A DNA stretch of 13,195 bases, from positions 1 to 13,195 of the forward strand of contig JAOZRF010000028.1 in NCBI GenBank assembly GCA_029940245.1, written 5' to 3'. Each line of letters opens with the position of its first letter. Position 1 is the stretch's first letter. The DNA is from Desulfobacula sp. (GTDB lineage: Bacteria > Desulfobacterota > Desulfobacteria > Desulfobacterales > Desulfobacteraceae). The position numbers and the translations under genes are program-made. The notes below the pieces were generated by a model that saw nothing but the letters and a program-made list of their open reading frames with translations, had not been told where the DNA came from and ran no database searches. Shown here piece by piece: positions 1 through 6,223 of this stretch.

Positions 1-510
1 AATAATTTTGTTAGCGGCCTTATCCTTTTGTTTGGCGGGACAATTCGGCCAGGGGATGTTGTTGAGCATGAACAGATTCTTGGGGAAGTTGAAAACGTAA
101 CTATTTTAAATACCCTTGTAAAAACCAGGGACCACACCACCATTTTAATTCCCAATTCAAATCTGGTTTCCATGCCCCTTGTCAATATGAGTCACGGTAA
201 CCGTTCCGTCCGGCTGAGTGTTATCGTGGGAGTGGAATATAACAGTGATGTCTCATTGGTGGAACATTGGCTCACCCGGATTGCAGGGGAACACCCGGAT
301 ATTCTCAAATACCCGAAACCGGTCGCCCGGCTGGAAGCCTTTGGGCAAAGTTGTCTGGATTTTCATCTTAAATTCTGGGTAAATTACAATGGTTCCAAAC
401 GCGTTGCCTCTGATCTTCGGATTTCAATTATAAACAAATTTCGGGAACACGGCATTAATATTGCCTTTCCACAATTGGATCTGCATATTAAAGGCTCTCC
501 TTTAGAATAA
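1..510 (+). CDS. MscS-type mechanosensitive ion channel, 3' end only
   Basis: This is the C-terminal part of a small-conductance mechanosensitive channel of the inner membrane, which opens under membrane tension to release solutes during osmotic downshock. The reading frame is open from base 1, so the 5' end lies outside the window. The first visible residues (NNFVSGLILLF) match the end of the pore-lining helix TM3. They are followed by the diagnostic MscS beta domain (GGTIRPGDVVE, a GEVENVTILNTLVKTRD segment, and IPNSNLV) and then the alpha/beta C-terminal domain. The TTG at 28 is not a real start because the pore-helix sequence continues upstream of it. The gene converges with the hydrolase at 528-2618, and the stop codon sits inside a shared stem-loop. 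Family assignment is firm. The subfamily cannot be judged without the N-terminal membrane segments. Confidence 0.9.
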   Translation, partial: NNFVSGLILLFGGTIRPGDVVEHEQILGEVENVTILNTLVKTRDHTTILIPNSNLVSMPLVNMSHGNRSVRLSVIVGVEYNSDVSLVEHWLTRIAGEHPDILKYPKPVARLEAFGQSCLDFHLKFWVNYNGSKRVASDLRISIINKFREHGINIAFPQLDLHIKGSPLE

Positions 511-519
511 AGGAAAGCC
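493..519. terminator. Bidirectional stem-loop between convergent genes
   Basis: GGCT-C-TCCTTTA pairs with TAAAGGA-A-AGCC around a GAA loop. This gives eleven base pairs with one C/A mismatch. The 3' arm contains the TAA stop (508-510) of the MscS gene. Read on the minus strand, the hairpin follows the stop of the hydrolase (528) by a few bases and is followed by TTTAAT, a short U-rich tail. On the plus strand the tail is poor (ATGACACTTTATTT). It probably acts as the terminator of the hydrolase gene and a 3' stabiliser or weak terminator of the channel gene. Confidence 0.6.
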
Positions 520-527
520 ATGACACT

Positions 528-2618
528 TTATTTGTCCATAATTGTCAACGTATAATCCCTGGCGGCTTCAGGCGTGGGTGAAATTGCAAAATAATGGGAG
601 CCTTTCCGGGATATCCAGGTAATGCGGTTATTCTCCCTTGCGATAAGGCCCATTGATGGGTCAAATACAGTTAAAACATAATTCGCCCCGTTATCATCAA
701 CACTCACGGTGACGGAGGTCCCCGGAGATACAGTATCAAATCGGTACCAGTCTGATTTGAATATTTCAACGGTTCCGCGGACAACATCTCCCGGGCTGAC
801 AATCGGAATCTGGTCCATGGGAGAAAGCCTGAACCCGCCAACAAGCAGTTTTTCTTTTCCATCATGAACAACAGATCGTAAACAACTGTCTCCCCGGTTT
901 CTCAAACCGGGAATCAGCCCCAGGCTATCTGTTTCAGGGGAAATCAGAGTCCCTAAATCCAGGATCAGCACCCCGTTTTTTTCGGCAAGAATGGAAAACG
1001 GGTTAAAGGGTATTTCCCAATTCACATCATTCCAGGGTATATTGTCCCGGACATACATCCCCAATCTTTGTTTCCAGGCATTGGGAATTGCCGGAAGTGT
1101 CACTTTTTCTCCGATAATTGATCGCACATGGCCCATGTAAGCATATGTGTCTTTTAAGGAGCCGCTGCTGCCTGATTGAATCATAACAAAATGATCGGTT
1201 CCTTTCCACGCAAGATTCTTAAAGCTGATGGATTCACTTCGCTGGTCTGAACGATAAACGGTTCCGTTGAATGCCAGTTGATATGATTTGGGATTTTCAT
1301 CCTGGACGTCTCGTATCCAGTTTAATGTTCCGTTCCCATTGTCTTCTATCCTGTCATACCCATGGGATTTTACATAAATACCACAAACTTTTGAAGGGAT
1401 ATCAACAGACTTATAAACCGGCAGAACCAGCGGGACAGGTGCCATGTTGTATGTTTCAAAAATTGCATTTTTAAGGCATTCCCGGATTACACCATACACC
1501 AAAGAAGAGGCAGTGCTTGAATTGGAAAGCACCACAGCCCCTAGTTTCATATCCGGTAGAATTTCAAAAAATGAATTATAATCACCCGTACTGCCATTTT
1601 TTACCCAGGCCCGCCCGGCATAATTTAAAGCAGGATCAGCCACACTATCAAGCCCCAGACCCGGTTTAAAAAAAGAATCAATATCCAGAGAAGACATTTC
1701 CGCCTCTCCGAGCATGGCAATGGTTTCAGGTTTTAAAAATATCTGGCCGGAAGATGTCTTTCCCTGGTTGAGAACCATGGTGATACAGGCGGCCATGTCC
1801 TGAACAGTGGTGTAGGCACCGCCCGTGGCGCCAAAGGAACAATTGGTTTCTCTTCTTGATACTGGTATGCCATCCTGATAGCCCGTTGTTAAATTCTTCT
1901 GAATGGTTTTAAAAGATGAATGGTCCATGCCAAGGGGTTTAAACAGCACCCGATCCATGTATGCAAAAAAAGATTCCCCGGATAAACCGTTTTGCCTGAC
2001 AGCAATTTCTCCTGCCAGGGCAAAGCTGATATTGCTGTAAACAGACATTGCTCCGGGGGGCAGGCTTGGATAATCTGTTTTTAGATAATCTAAAAGCCAG
2101 TCCATATACAAGTCACACCCCCATTTGTCCCAACTGTCTCCAACCACAAAGCCTGCATTGTATAAATCGCCGGGGATACCGGAATGCTGGTTGAGAAGGC
2201 GGCGAAGCGTGATATGCTGCAATTGCCCGGGGTATCGATCAACCATTTTAAATTCAGTCAAATAGTTGGATATGGGGTTATCCAGATGAACCTTTCCCTG
2301 TTCATGAAGCCTTGCAAGGCTGAGCGCTGTAAGGAATTTTGAACCAGACCCAAGCATATAAACCGATTTTGGTGCGGCTGGAATCTGTTTTTCCTTGTCT
2401 GCCCATCCAAAACCTTTTTCCCATACAATGCCATTGGCATTTACCAAGGCGATACTCAGTCCTGCGACCTTAAATTCAGTCATTTTTTTTTCAATATATT
2501 CTGTGGTCTTTGAAACGGTATAGATGCCTGGTTTACCCTGTACTCCAGAAAATGCCGGTACTGTAGAAACCATATACAAAAAACAGATGATAACATAATA
2601 TTTGATTGTCTTTTTCAT
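528..2618 (-). CDS. Secreted serine hydrolase, class C beta-lactamase fold, with C-terminal PPC-like domain
   Basis: This is an exported protein of 696 residues with a penicillin-binding/class C beta-lactamase fold; members of this broad group (Pfam Beta-lactamase) are DD-peptidases, esterases or amidases. Residues 1-24 form a signal peptide (KK, hydrophobic run, AFS-G cleavage). Catalytic motifs are visible: S91-G-S-K94 (SxxK nucleophile and base), Y194-S-N196 (YxN), and NGSTG at 341-345 in the place of the third KTG/HxG motif. LLNQHSGIPG near 141-150 is also typical. Residues after about 400 form a beta-rich linker domain. The last 90 residues resemble a pre-peptidase C-terminal (PPC) beta sandwich. 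I chose ATG 2618 rather than ATG 2630, because GGAGG sits 5 bases before 2618 and the signal peptide then begins correctly; the upstream ATG overlaps that ribosome binding site. Substrate unknown; a true beta-lactamase is less likely given the long C-terminal region. Confidence 0.88.
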   Translation of the reverse strand: MKKTIKYYVIICFLYMVSTVPAFSGVQGKPGIYTVSKTTEYIEKKMTEFKVAGLSIALVNANGIVWEKGFGWADKEKQIPAAPKSVYMLGSGSKFLTALSLARLHEQGKVHLDNPISNYLTEFKMVDRYPGQLQHITLRRLLNQHSGIPGDLYNAGFVVGDSWDKWGCDLYMDWLLDYLKTDYPSLPPGAMSVYSNISFALAGEIAVRQNGLSGESFFAYMDRVLFKPLGMDHSSFKTIQKNLTTGYQDGIPVSRRETNCSFGATGGAYTTVQDMAACITMVLNQGKTSSGQIFLKPETIAMLGEAEMSSLDIDSFFKPGLGLDSVADPALNYAGRAWVKNGSTGDYNSFFEILPDMKLGAVVLSNSSTASSLVYGVIRECLKNAIFETYNMAPVPLVLPVYKSVDIPSKVCGIYVKSHGYDRIEDNGNGTLNWIRDVQDENPKSYQLAFNGTVYRSDQRSESISFKNLAWKGTDHFVMIQSGSSGSLKDTYAYMGHVRSIIGEKVTLPAIPNAWKQRLGMYVRDNIPWNDVNWEIPFNPFSILAEKNGVLILDLGTLISPETDSLGLIPGLRNRGDSCLRSVVHDGKEKLLVGGFRLSPMDQIPIVSPGDVVRGTVEIFKSDWYRFDTVSPGTSVTVSVDDNGANYVLTVFDPSMGLIARENNRITWISRKGSHYFAISPTPEAARDYTLTIMDK

Positions 2619-2747
2619 TGTCCCCTCCATGGGTAATCTGATAATAATAAACTCAACTTTCTGCCTTAAGTTCTTGCAGACGGGGTCAGGCTTGTTTTAT
2701 TGTGTTTTTATCAATAAATATGGGATTAAAATGTTAAAATTTTTTTA

Positions 2748-2766
2748 CATAAATTAAGAATTTATG
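2748..2766. repeat. Perfect AT-rich inverted repeat at the end of the small ORF
   Basis: CATAAATT and AATTTATG form a perfect 8-bp inverted repeat with a 3-base centre. It overlaps the TAA stop of the 40-residue protein (2762-2764). The minus-strand continuation is TAAAAAAATTTT, not a clean U tract. It is either a weak terminator or a 3' stabilising hairpin; an operator for the downstream hydrolase is also possible. Confidence 0.4.
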
Positions 2767-2884
2767 CAAGAAAATTCAAAAGGTTGATAAAATATACCTG
2801 CTGCTGATTTTCAAGCAATTCACAGCGAATCAAAAAAAATACCGATACAATCAAAACAAGAATCAAATACAGTGCGGGTTTCAT
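2762..2884 (-). CDS. Predicted 40-residue single-pass membrane protein
   Basis: This is a small frame of 40 codons plus TAA. The product begins MKPALYLILV, carries one strongly hydrophobic helix over residues 4-19, then R20-C21, and ends in a Q- and N-rich tail (ELLENQQQ then a hydrophobic FINLLNFLA end). A ribosome binding site, GAGGA, lies 7 bases before the ATG. A good minus-strand promoter (2932-2960) lies about 40 bases further upstream. The protein could be an inner-membrane small protein; the cysteine after the hydrophobic stretch is not in a convincing lipobox. I do not recognise the family. It is transcribed towards the hydrolase (start 143 bases downstream) and may share its mRNA. 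The real-gene call rests on promoter, ribosome binding site and hydrophobic pattern; there is no homology evidence. Confidence 0.5.
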   Translation of the reverse strand: MKPALYLILVLIVSVFFLIRCELLENQQQVYFINLLNFLA

Positions 2885-2903
2885 AAGGATATCCTCAGCA
2901 TTT

Positions 2904-2921
2904 AACCGGTGAAATCCGGTT
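2904..2921. repeat. Inverted repeat in the leader of the small membrane-protein gene
   Basis: AACCGG and CCGGTT form a perfect 6-bp inverted repeat around a TGAAAT loop. It lies at the predicted transcript start of the 40-residue protein gene and about 20 bases before its start codon. It could be an operator or a 5' mRNA hairpin. There is nothing to tell which. Confidence 0.35.
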
Positions 2922-2931
2922 CATTTTTCAG

Positions 2932-2960
2932 ATTAAACATAAAATTTTATTTATTTTCAA
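2932..2960 (-). promoter_or_regulatory. Predicted sigma-70 type promoter for the small membrane protein
   Basis: Reading the minus strand, TTGAAA (2960-2955) and TTTAAT (2937-2932) are separated by 17 bases. Each hexamer is close to consensus. The predicted start of transcription is near 2925, giving a leader of about 40 bases before the ATG at 2884. Confidence 0.5.
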
Positions 2961-2980
2961 GGGGAAGTGCATATTTCGCT

Positions 2981-3000
2981 TTCTCAATAGTTCTCAATAC
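2981..3000. repeat. Tandem 10-bp direct repeat upstream of the methyltransferase promoter
   Basis: TTCTCAATAG is followed at once by TTCTCAATAC, a direct repeat with a period of 10 bases, about one DNA turn. It ends 5 bases before the -35 element of the methyltransferase promoter (3006) and lies between two divergent promoters. This geometry suits an activator or repressor binding two adjacent half sites on one face of the helix. Confidence 0.5.
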
Positions 3001-3005
3001 TTTTG

Positions 3006-3034
3006 TTGACAAAAAGCAAGTTCTTAGCTAGGCT
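3006..3034 (+). promoter_or_regulatory. Predicted sigma-70 type promoter directly before the methyltransferase ATG
   Basis: TTGACA (3006-3011, perfect consensus) and TAGGCT (3029-3034) are separated by 17 bases. The expected transcription start is 3041-3042, exactly at the ATG at 3042. The mRNA would therefore be leaderless. The TTG at 3003 overlaps the -35 element, which argues against the longer reading frame. Confidence 0.55.
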
Positions 3035-3041
3035 GCATGAT

Positions 3042-3884
3042 ATGACGTTTTGTGATCAAGAGCCAATGATACAACCAGATCGTGATGCTGTTTTAGCTAT
3101 TGTTTTTGAATCACTTGATAAATTGACGCCCCGGGCATATGTCCGTGAACTTAAATCAAAATTCGGTCTTTCTTTCCAAGCTGCCGGAACTTTATTGAAA
3201 CACTGTATTGATGACCAGCAATTGTGTTATCAATATCATTTTGGTTCAACCTATATTGAAAAAAGTTTTTTAAGACCGGTTCGAATGTCCAATCATTTTG
3301 TTCTCATCCCTTCTGGTATTGAGAGCGGCTCCAAAAATTCTGATGGCATTGAAATTATCATTGAACAGGGGATTTCATTCGGGTCCGGCAATCACCCCAC
3401 AACCCAGCTTTGTCTCCAGGCCATTGATTATTGTTTTTTTGAACTCCAATTGTTTGCTGACCCCAAAAAAAGAATGGGTGCTGATATCGGAACCGGTTCC
3501 GGTGTGCTTGCCATGGCCTTGTGCAGAGCAGGGGCCTTTGCATGTAAAGCTTTTGAAATTGACCCGGTATCTGTCCATGAAGCCCGGAAAAATATTGTTC
3601 ATAATCATCTGGAACAGCACATAGAGGTGCTGGCTGACTTTATGCCGGAAAGCAAAAATACCTATGATCTTATCTGTGCAAATTTGCGCTTTCCTACATT
3701 AAAGTCATTGTCCGGAATGATTCAATCAAGTTTGAAAGAAAATGGAATTGCGATCCTTTCAGGAGTCAGAAAATGGGAGAAACAAGACCTGATCAAGCAA
3801 TTTTCAAACAAAGGGTTTGAAACGGCCTGGCAGGCTGATGATAAAAACTGGTCAGCCTTTGTCTTGAGAAAGACGGAGAATTGA
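3042..3884 (+). CDS. PrmA-like SAM-dependent methyltransferase (ribosomal protein L11 methyltransferase-like)
   Basis: This cytoplasmic methyltransferase of 280 residues has a catalytic half that matches PrmA, which methylates ribosomal protein L11. PrmA-type motifs are present: FGSGNHPTT at 113-121 (PrmA has FGTGxHxTT), the SAM-binding loop GADIGTGSG at 146-154, the acidic EID at 172-174, and CANLRFPTL at about 212-220 in the place of the catalytic NxL segment. The first 90 residues do not look like the usual PrmA N-terminal domain. They read like a winged-helix segment (ELKSKFGLSFQAAGTLLKHC), so the substrate may not be L11. A TTG at 3003 would add 13 residues but overlaps the -35 box and has no ribosome binding site; an ATG at 3066 is also possible. 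The gene converges with the DMT permease, leaving only 17 bases between stops. Confidence 0.8.
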   Translation: MTFCDQEPMIQPDRDAVLAIVFESLDKLTPRAYVRELKSKFGLSFQAAGTLLKHCIDDQQLCYQYHFGSTYIEKSFLRPVRMSNHFVLIPSGIESGSKNSDGIEIIIEQGISFGSGNHPTTQLCLQAIDYCFFELQLFADPKKRMGADIGTGSGVLAMALCRAGAFACKAFEIDPVSVHEARKNIVHNHLEQHIEVLADFMPESKNTYDLICANLRFPTLKSLSGMIQSSLKENGIAILSGVRKWEKQDLIKQFSNKGFETAWQADDKNWSAFVLRKTEN

Positions 3885-3901
3885 AAATATAGACTTGATC
3901 C

Positions 3902-4789
3902 TTATGACGATTTTTCTTTTCCGGTCATACCAAGGTATATCCCCATCATCACGATTATCGCTCCAATCCATCCGGCCATTCCTGTCTGCCGATCAAAAAA
4001 GATAACATCCCAGACAAACGACAGTGCCGGCTGCAATAAAAGGATCAGACCGGCATGGGAGGCGTTGACCTTTGGCAGGGCATTTGAAATCATCACCCAG
4101 GCAATGAACTGTATAAAAAGTCCCAGACAGATGAGCGATACCAGTGCTGCCATATCCGGGATACTAAAAGATCCGTTTGAAACTATAATATTTCCCCCCA
4201 GAAAAAAAGAGCTGGCCACAGAGACGAGCATAAGATAATAGAACAGGGAAAAGTCATTTTTATCCGATTGAAGCTGTCTCAATAACAGCAGAAACAAACT
4301 GTAAAAAACCGCTGTTAAAAGTCCCAAACTGATCCCGATAACAATTTCCCGGCTTAAATAGTTCATATCAATACCGATGATCAGAAACAAACCCGCAAAT
4401 GCCAATGGTACAGACAAAACAAATTGTATCCTGATTTTTTCTTTAAAGACCAGGAAGCCGACAATGGAAAGGACAAAAACCTGAAAATTTCCCAGTATAG
4501 TGGCAAGCCCGGGACCGACGTACTGAATGCTCAAATGCCATGTCCAGAGATCCAGGGCAAACAAAAGGCCGCAAACAACCGCAAGAATATTTTTCTTCAG
4601 GCTTCGTGGTTTAAATTCTTTTTTAACAATACAGGCGCAGACAAGAAAAAGACTGCCAAAAAATACCCTGTAAAACGCTGACACTGTTGAAGGGACGTGG
4701 GATGTCTTGACCAGCACGCTGGAAAAACTTATGATCAGTGCACCGACAAGCAGTGCCGGGACAGGCCGAATTTTTTTTTCTTTATTCAA
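3902..4789 (-). CDS. EamA/DMT-superfamily permease
   Basis: This inner-membrane permease of the drug/metabolite transporter superfamily has two EamA repeats and ten predicted membrane helices. From the TTG at 4789 it is 295 residues, the normal family length, with the first helix (PALLVGALIISFSSVLV) starting about ten residues in. Repeat one ends near GFLVFKEKI and LIIGID. Repeat two ends with LILLLQPALSFVWDVIFF and a terminal lysine-rich tail GKEKSS. The frame stays open to another TTG at 4906, which would add 39 residues. That extension contains a promoter and a 16-bp tandem repeat and looks non-coding, so I prefer 4789, although its ribosome binding site (GGATA, about 10 bases away) is weak. 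The substrate cannot be read from sequence; amino acid or metabolite export is common in this family. Confidence 0.8.
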   Translation of the reverse strand: MNKEKKIRPVPALLVGALIISFSSVLVKTSHVPSTVSAFYRVFFGSLFLVCACIVKKEFKPRSLKKNILAVVCGLLFALDLWTWHLSIQYVGPGLATILGNFQVFVLSIVGFLVFKEKIRIQFVLSVPLAFAGLFLIIGIDMNYLSREIVIGISLGLLTAVFYSLFLLLLRQLQSDKNDFSLFYYLMLVSVASSFFLGGNIIVSNGSFSIPDMAALVSLICLGLFIQFIAWVMISNALPKVNASHAGLILLLQPALSFVWDVIFFDRQTGMAGWIGAIIVMMGIYLGMTGKEKSS

Positions 4790-4820
4790 TATATTTATAT
4801 CCGATAAGTATAAACATGAA

Positions 4821-4849
4821 AACCTATTGATTAACGAACAGAGAGTCAA
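4821..4849 (-). promoter_or_regulatory. Predicted promoter of the DMT permease gene
   Basis: On the minus strand, TTGACT (4849-4844) and TAGGTT (4826-4821) are spaced by 17 bases. The predicted transcription start near 4814 leaves a leader of about 25 bases before the TTG at 4789. The -10 sequence TAGGTT resembles the TAGGCT found before the methyltransferase gene. Confidence 0.5.
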
Positions 4850-4879
4850 GTTAAATAAAATAAGAGTTAAATAAAATAA
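4849..4879. repeat. Two-copy 16-bp tandem repeat abutting the DMT promoter
   Basis: AGTTAAATAAAATAA occurs at 4849-4863 and again at 4865-4879, a period of 16 bases. The repeat touches the -35 element. The period is not a multiple of three, which fits regulatory rather than coding DNA. It may act as an UP-element-like AT tract or a protein-binding site. Confidence 0.5.
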
Positions 4880-4929
4880 TAGGAAACCAATCCAAAATAC
4901 ACACAAGGGATATCCGGCTTGTTAGCTAT

Positions 4930-4995
4930 CCCCACATGGCATCCAGCTTAAGCGTTCATGGGGTCTTAAAGGACCGGCAGCCGAGGTAATGCCCC
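4930..4995. other. GC-rich palindrome-rich segment
   Basis: This short stretch is richer in G and C than its surroundings and dense in inverted repeats. CCCCA (4930-4934) pairs with TGGGG (4959-4963). GGGG (4960-4963) can alternatively pair with CCCC (4992-4995). Inside lie GGTC/GACC (4962-4975), CGG/CCG (4975-4983) and the palindrome GCTTAAGC (4946-4953). No open frame with recognisable protein similarity covers it. It begins exactly where the alkyltransferase-like remnant loses its reading frame. It may be a small repetitive element, a structured RNA or terminator, or a recombination scar. Confidence 0.35.
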
Positions 4996-5078
4996 TCATA
5001 GCCATTGGATTGTTTCAAGGATATTTTCCCCTTTGCGTTGACAACCCGGTGCCAGGGCAGATCATATTTTCCATTTTT
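4992..5078 (-). pseudogene. Remnant of an alkyltransferase-like (ATL/MGMT-fold) DNA repair gene
   Basis: The minus strand encodes about 29 codons that match the active-site region of alkyltransferase-like proteins. These bind O6-alkylguanine and flag it for repair but lack the reactive cysteine of MGMT. The diagnostic stretch is LPWHRVVNAKGKISL, with PWHR in place of the MGMT PCHR, followed by NGYE. A TAA stop (5081-5079) lies three codons before the match, there is no start codon, and the N-terminal half with the helix-turn-helix and arginine finger is absent. After NGYE the frame enters the GC-rich segment, and the expected LQ..LLE..G continuation is missing. Both ends are therefore lost and the gene is dead. 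The source family is confident; the mechanism of loss is not. Confidence 0.65.
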
Positions 5079-5107
5079 TTACAATTTTATATAGGATCAT
5101 ATAGACT

Positions 5108-5137
5108 TTGACGAATTATTTGTTTTTTTGATGATTA
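5108..5137 (+). promoter_or_regulatory. Candidate promoter of the TRAP-TAXI genes
   Basis: TTGACG (5108-5113) lies 17-18 bases before ATGATT/TGATTA (5131-5137). The -35 box is good and the -10 box is weak. The leader between here and the ATG at 5223 also holds a small CCCGG/CCGGG inverted repeat (5171-5175 and 5186-5190). No better promoter was seen upstream of the transporter. Confidence 0.3.
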
Positions 5138-5222
5138 AAAGATACGGTAGTTTTTAATTTAATCAGAAAACCCGGGTCTTATGTGCCGGGGTATTTATTA
5201 ATTTTTACAAAAGGAGTTAAAA

Positions 5223-6197
5223 ATGAAAATTTTAAGATCAGATTCCCCTGTTTTAATCTTTGTTGTTGTGGCTGTTTTTGTTTTTATGTCTGGCTTGCAG
5301 ACCTTGAGTGCGCAGACAAGAGTTACTTACAAATCTGCAAAATCCTCATCTTCATATTTTCAAATGGCCGTTCAAATAGCTGAAGCCATTAAAAAAGGGT
5401 CGGATGGGAAAATTATCGTAACAGTGGAGGAAAGTCAGGGGTCGGTACAAAATGTCAAGGAAGTGGGCAAAAGAAAGGGTGATTATGTGTTTACAACGCC
5501 GCCTTCCCTGGTAAAACTGGCCATGAAAGGGCAGAAAATGTTTGATGATAAGAGCCCAAACTATCAGAATATCCGCTCTTTGTTTGTTATCCCTTCTTTA
5601 ACCATGCATTTTGTGGTGCGGGAACAATCAGGCGTTAAGGATTTTGCTGATCTGAAAGGCAAAACCCTATTGATTGGAAAAGGCAGTTTTGGTGCCAGAG
5701 AAGCTGCAAAATATGTTGAAATCTTTGGACTTGCAGGTCAGGTAAAACTGATTGATACGGAACTTAATAATGCAGTACCGGCACTGAAAAATGGTCAGAT
5801 TGACGGCTTTGCCACGGCAGGATCTTATCCTGCACCAAATGTGATTGAAGCCTCTGCAAGTTCAAAAATCAGGCTTATCAGTTTTTCAGACCAGCAGATC
5901 AAGCAAAGCAAAAGAACAAAACTGGTTATTCCTGCAAATACATATTCCGGCATAGATTATGATACCCATACAATGTCCCTTTCTGTTGGCGCGTACACCA
6001 CAACTTTAATGGATGAAAAGACAGCCTATCAACTTACCAAAACATTCTGGGAGCAAAAAGCAGATATGAGCAAGGCCAATTTGTGGTGGAGTGCAGTTCA
6101 ACTGGAAAATCTTTCGGTATTAGGCGCAAAACTCCATCCGGGCGCTTTAAGATATTATGAGGAAATCGGTGTAAACATTCCTGACAATATGAAATAA
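5223..6197 (+). CDS. TRAP transporter, TAXI family periplasmic substrate-binding protein
   Basis: This is the extracytoplasmic solute receptor of a tripartite ATP-independent (TRAP) transporter of the TAXI class, which captures an organic anion and hands it to the permease. It is 324 residues, the usual TAXI length. Residues 1-30 form a signal peptide ending near LSAQT. The mature protein has the TAXI pattern: an early YKSAKSSSSYFQMAVQIAEAI helix, a FADLKGKTLLIGKGSFG segment around 140-157, and a NGQIDGF segment followed by the PAPNVIEA loop. AAGGAG stands 6 bases before the ATG. The permease gene follows after 26 bases, so the two form an operon. TAXI receptors bind glutamate-like or other carboxylates; the actual substrate is unknown. 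Confidence 0.9.
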   Translation: MKILRSDSPVLIFVVVAVFVFMSGLQTLSAQTRVTYKSAKSSSSYFQMAVQIAEAIKKGSDGKIIVTVEESQGSVQNVKEVGKRKGDYVFTTPPSLVKLAMKGQKMFDDKSPNYQNIRSLFVIPSLTMHFVVREQSGVKDFADLKGKTLLIGKGSFGAREAAKYVEIFGLAGQVKLIDTELNNAVPALKNGQIDGFATAGSYPAPNVIEASASSKIRLISFSDQQIKQSKRTKLVIPANTYSGIDYDTHTMSLSVGAYTTTLMDEKTAYQLTKTFWEQKADMSKANLWWSAVQLENLSVLGAKLHPGALRYYEEIGVNIPDNMK

Positions 6198-6223
6198 ACC
6201 CTGAAATAAACAGGAATAAACAG
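6191..6223 (+). repeat. Short imperfect tandem repeat at the TAXI/permease junction
   Basis: GAAATAAAC (6191-6199), GAAATAAAC (6203-6211) and GAATAAAC (6214-6221) follow each other. The first copy contains the TAA stop of the binding-protein gene, and the AGGA before the last copy is the ribosome binding site of the permease gene. It probably arose by slippage and serves as an unstructured ribosome-loading spacer. Confidence 0.45.

Noticed and set aside
2680..2700. TGACCCCGTCTGC on the minus strand as a sigma-54 promoter for the hydrolase.
   Set aside because: The GG and GC elements are not at the required spacing.
3003..3041. TTG at 3003 as the start of the PrmA-like methyltransferase.
   Set aside because: It overlaps the TTGACA -35 element, has no ribosome binding site and adds residues without family similarity.
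5171..5190. CCCGG/CCGGG hairpin in the TAXI leader as a riboswitch or attenuator.
   Set aside because: A single 5-bp stem with a 10-base loop is not enough to support a regulatory RNA.
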